From contig JASAOO010003085.1 of assembly GCA_030849075.1 (NCBI GenBank), positions 1-19,762 on the forward strand: DNA of 19,762 nucleotides, given 5' to 3'. The DNA comes from Zelonia costaricensis. Taxonomy: Eukaryota; Euglenozoa; Kinetoplastea; Trypanosomatida; Trypanosomatidae. The stretch's first letter is position 1. Each line of letters opens with the position of its first letter. Positions 17,901 through 19,762 of this stretch are shown here, piece by piece. The notes under the pieces are model-generated. The model was not told where the DNA came from, ran no database searches, and saw only the letters and a program-made list of their open reading frames with translations. A program made the position numbers and the translations under genes.

Positions 17901-19559
17901 CTACTCCTCAAGGAAAAACGGGTTGCCGCCCGCCAGCTGCTGCTGGTGCAGGCGGCGCAGCAGTCGGTTCTGCCGGGCCACGCGCTGCTCCCGCATCGTC
18001 GTCGAGTCCTGGTAAATGCGCACGTCGGTGTCGGGGTTGAAGAGGCACATGCACGACAGCTTGCGCTGCACCGGCACCCATCCCTCGCGGTACATGTCGC
18101 ACTCTGCCTGCTCCGCAATCACGCGCCACTGCCGCTGGATGAGCCGGCGCTGGCGCGGGCCCCAGTGCCCCGCGTCGCTCGGCGCCTGCGCCCCGGACGG
18201 GGACACCGGCGCCGACACCTGCGCGGTAGCTGAGGCCGACGAAGCTGGCTCCACCTTGCGAGTCATGACGCGCTCATCCCCCGTTGTGCGGGCCATGCAC
18301 TGGGCGAACTGACGGTGGTGGGCCCCGTTCAGCAGGCACTTGAGGGCAGCAGAGTGCTGTTCATCTGAGAGCTGCGCCTGGAAGGACTTGACAACGTGGT
18401 AGTTCAGGTGATCGCGTTCCGCCGCCTCGTCGCGCAGACGACGCTGGTGCGCCATGTCGAGGAAGGGGTGCTGGCGACGTGGGCAGCGGCGCAGCTCGTC
18501 GGCGATGTCGGCCACGCCAAAGCGGCGCGGGGCAACGGCGAGTGACGGGAACGTGGCGAGCTTCAGCGACAAGTCGGAGAGCGGCGAGGTGGGGCACAGA
18601 GCCCCGCGGCAGTGCGGCGTCACAAGGGCGGCCGCCTCCTCATCTTCCACCTCCGCCTGCGCGTCAGGCGTCGCTGCCGGCTCCGTCTCGAAGTTCATCG
18701 AGGTCGTTGACATCGTGCGCGTGAGGGGGGTCGCACACTCCGGCTGCGACTTGCTAGACACACAGCTAAGGCCGGCGGTGCTGGAGGCCGGGCCGCAGCC
18801 CTGCTCCCGCGCGCACTCCTCCAACTCCTGGTCTGCGTCGTCGAACTCGGCCACCCCGGTGGGGGCGTCGACCCTGCGGCGCGTCGCGAGCGCGTCACTG
18901 ACGGACGTCGAGGGCGTCGCGGTGATGGGCACCCACGCCGCGTTCGGGTCCGACTGCGGCTGCAGTGCCCGCTGCAGCGTGAACACGCGGCTCGGGTTGC
19001 TCACTCTGCTCGGACGCGCGGCGGCGGGGGTGAAGGACAGCGGCGCAGGCGTTGGCGTCGTCGGCGCTGAGGCAGCTGACGGCTTCTTCTGCTTATCGGC
19101 GCGTTGCGCGCCGCGACGGCTGCCGCTCTCGTGGCTGCTGCTGTTGCTGTTCGATGTCCGCTTGCCGTTCATCAGCGCCTTGTCCGCGTTGGACGCAACG
19201 CCCAGCACGGCGTGGCCCAGCGAGCGCAGCACGCCTGCGTCGAGGTACGCCGTCCAGCGGCTGGAAATGGTGCTGCGGCGGCTGCTGCTGCGGCGATTCA
19301 CGCTGTTCGGGGCGTCGGCTGTGTTGTGCATGGCCGGCGCGGCGACGGCGCTGCTCTCGCTGGAGTGCGCCTGCAGGCAGCGCGGGACGGTCATTGCGAC
19401 GTCTGCCGCGGCGGCGCTGCTGTGCTGGACAGACCCGGCCGCTGCACCCTGCGGGGAAGCGGGGGTGCTGCCGTTGAGGAGGCGGTTGGGGAGGCGCGGC
19501 GTCAGGAAGGATGCCTGGTCGACGCCCGTGACGGTCTGCGCGTAGTGATCGGCAATCAT
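17901..19559 (-). CDS. Unidentified trypanosomatid-type protein with disordered N-terminal and basic helical C-terminal part (552 aa)
   Basis: I do not recognise this protein. From ATG 19559 it has 552 residues. Residues about 30-345 are Ser/Ala/Thr/Pro-rich, with SR-type motifs near 89-98 and an acidic patch at 239-248, and are probably disordered. Residues about 346-552 look folded: a helical region rich in Arg, His and Leu (about 350-435) and a final segment (about 463-552) with several Trp residues, a Cys pair (503, 505) and a basic helix ending in FFLEE. No transmembrane segment or targeting signal is seen. The sequence is open further upstream without an in-frame ATG. Both candidate acceptors (AG 19608-19607 and 19676-19675) leave ATG 19559 as the first start, with no upstream ATG in the leader. 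Third codon positions are strongly G/C. A regulatory or cytoskeletal role is possible but unproven. Confidence 0.85.
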   Translation of the reverse strand: MIADHYAQTVTGVDQASFLTPRLPNRLLNGSTPASPQGAAAGSVQHSSAAAADVAMTVPRCLQAHSSESSAVAAPAMHNTADAPNSVNRRSSSRRSTISSRWTAYLDAGVLRSLGHAVLGVASNADKALMNGKRTSNSNSSSHESGSRRGAQRADKQKKPSAASAPTTPTPAPLSFTPAAARPSRVSNPSRVFTLQRALQPQSDPNAAWVPITATPSTSVSDALATRRRVDAPTGVAEFDDADQELEECAREQGCGPASSTAGLSCVSSKSQPECATPLTRTMSTTSMNFETEPAATPDAQAEVEDEEAAALVTPHCRGALCPTSPLSDLSLKLATFPSLAVAPRRFGVADIADELRRCPRRQHPFLDMAHQRRLRDEAAERDHLNYHVVKSFQAQLSDEQHSAALKCLLNGAHHRQFAQCMARTTGDERVMTRKVEPASSASATAQVSAPVSPSGAQAPSDAGHWGPRQRRLIQRQWRVIAEQAECDMYREGWVPVQRKLSCMCLFNPDTDVRIYQDSTTMREQRVARQNRLLRRLHQQQLAGGNPFFLEE

Positions 19560-19606
19560 CTTCGAGCGAGCGAAACCGCAACTGCGCAAGACGCAGTCGT
19601 GTAGGT

Positions 19607-19660
19607 CTGTGCGATGGGAAGTCGCCGTCAGAGCGCGGCGAAAAAAAAAGGTAAAAATCA
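19607..19660 (-). promoter_or_regulatory. Candidate trans-splice acceptor of the 552-residue gene
   Basis: On the minus strand a T-rich pyrimidine tract (about 19660-19641, including nine T) is followed by its first AG at 19608-19607. This gives a 47-nt 5' UTR before ATG 19559. A second possible acceptor lies upstream at 19676-19675 after another tract. Confidence 0.55.
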
Positions 19661-19674
19661 AGTGAAGGCACGTA

Positions 19675-19762
19675 CTGGCGGAGAGGGACGGGAAGGAAGG
19701 CAAAGAGGTGACGCGAGAATAGTGCAGCGGGGGGGTGGAGGGGAGGGGAGGGGTGGAGGGGA
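19675..19762 (-). promoter_or_regulatory. Long C/T-rich tract upstream of the 552-residue gene, with alternative acceptor
   Basis: From the window edge to about 19677 the minus strand is largely pyrimidine, with C-rich CCCCTCC-type units and then TTCC-type units. It is followed by AG at 19676-19675. The tract probably directs both splicing of this gene and polyadenylation of the gene before it, which lies outside the window. Confidence 0.4.

Noticed and set aside
19560..19703. Open frame upstream of the 552-residue protein beginning at a TTG codon (19703)
   Set aside because: There is no in-frame ATG, and both predicted acceptors lie downstream of it, so it would not be in the mature mRNA.

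Overview
The window looks like nuclear DNA of a trypanosomatid of the Leishmania/Leptomonas/Crithidia group. It is GC-rich, with strong G/C preference at third codon positions. The confident genes are intronless, all lie on the minus strand and are separated by long simple-sequence spacers, as expected of a polycistronic transcription unit read from high to low coordinates. Each confident start codon is preceded, on the minus strand, by a pyrimidine tract and an AG that can be read as a spliced-leader acceptor. No bacterial features, tRNAs, rRNAs, CRISPR arrays or recognisable transposons were found.

In transcription order: (i) 19559-17901, a 552-residue protein of unknown function with a disordered Ser/Ala/Pro-rich N-terminal part and a basic helical C-terminal part; (ii) about 9.8 kb (17900-8102) with no confident gene, rich in purine/pyrimidine tracts, CA/GT microsatellites and homopolymers, containing two weak small-ORF candidates (12004-11621 and 8982-8302) that each follow a plausible splice acceptor; (iii) 7903-6998, the 75-kDa-type iron-sulfur subunit of mitochondrial complex I, reduced to its three Fe-S cluster domains; (iv) 5800-5282, a DPH4-type J-protein with a CSL zinc finger, for diphthamide synthesis on elongation factor 2; (v) 4366-1013, a large probably mitochondrial protein of unknown function with several similar domain-like blocks; (vi) 33-1, the first eleven codons of a further gene that leaves the window.

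The genes share a transcription unit but no evident pathway, which is normal in this group. Individual control would come from trans-splicing, polyadenylation and UTRs. The most interesting structures are a tandem duplication upstream of gene (v) that copies its candidate splice-acceptor region, the shortened complex I subunit, a microsatellite lying between tract and AG at the DPH4 acceptor, and the unusually long gene-poor interval. Two ambiguous bases (4647 and 15951) sit at repeat edges and mark places where the assembly should be distrusted. No clearly new biological system can be demonstrated from the sequence alone.
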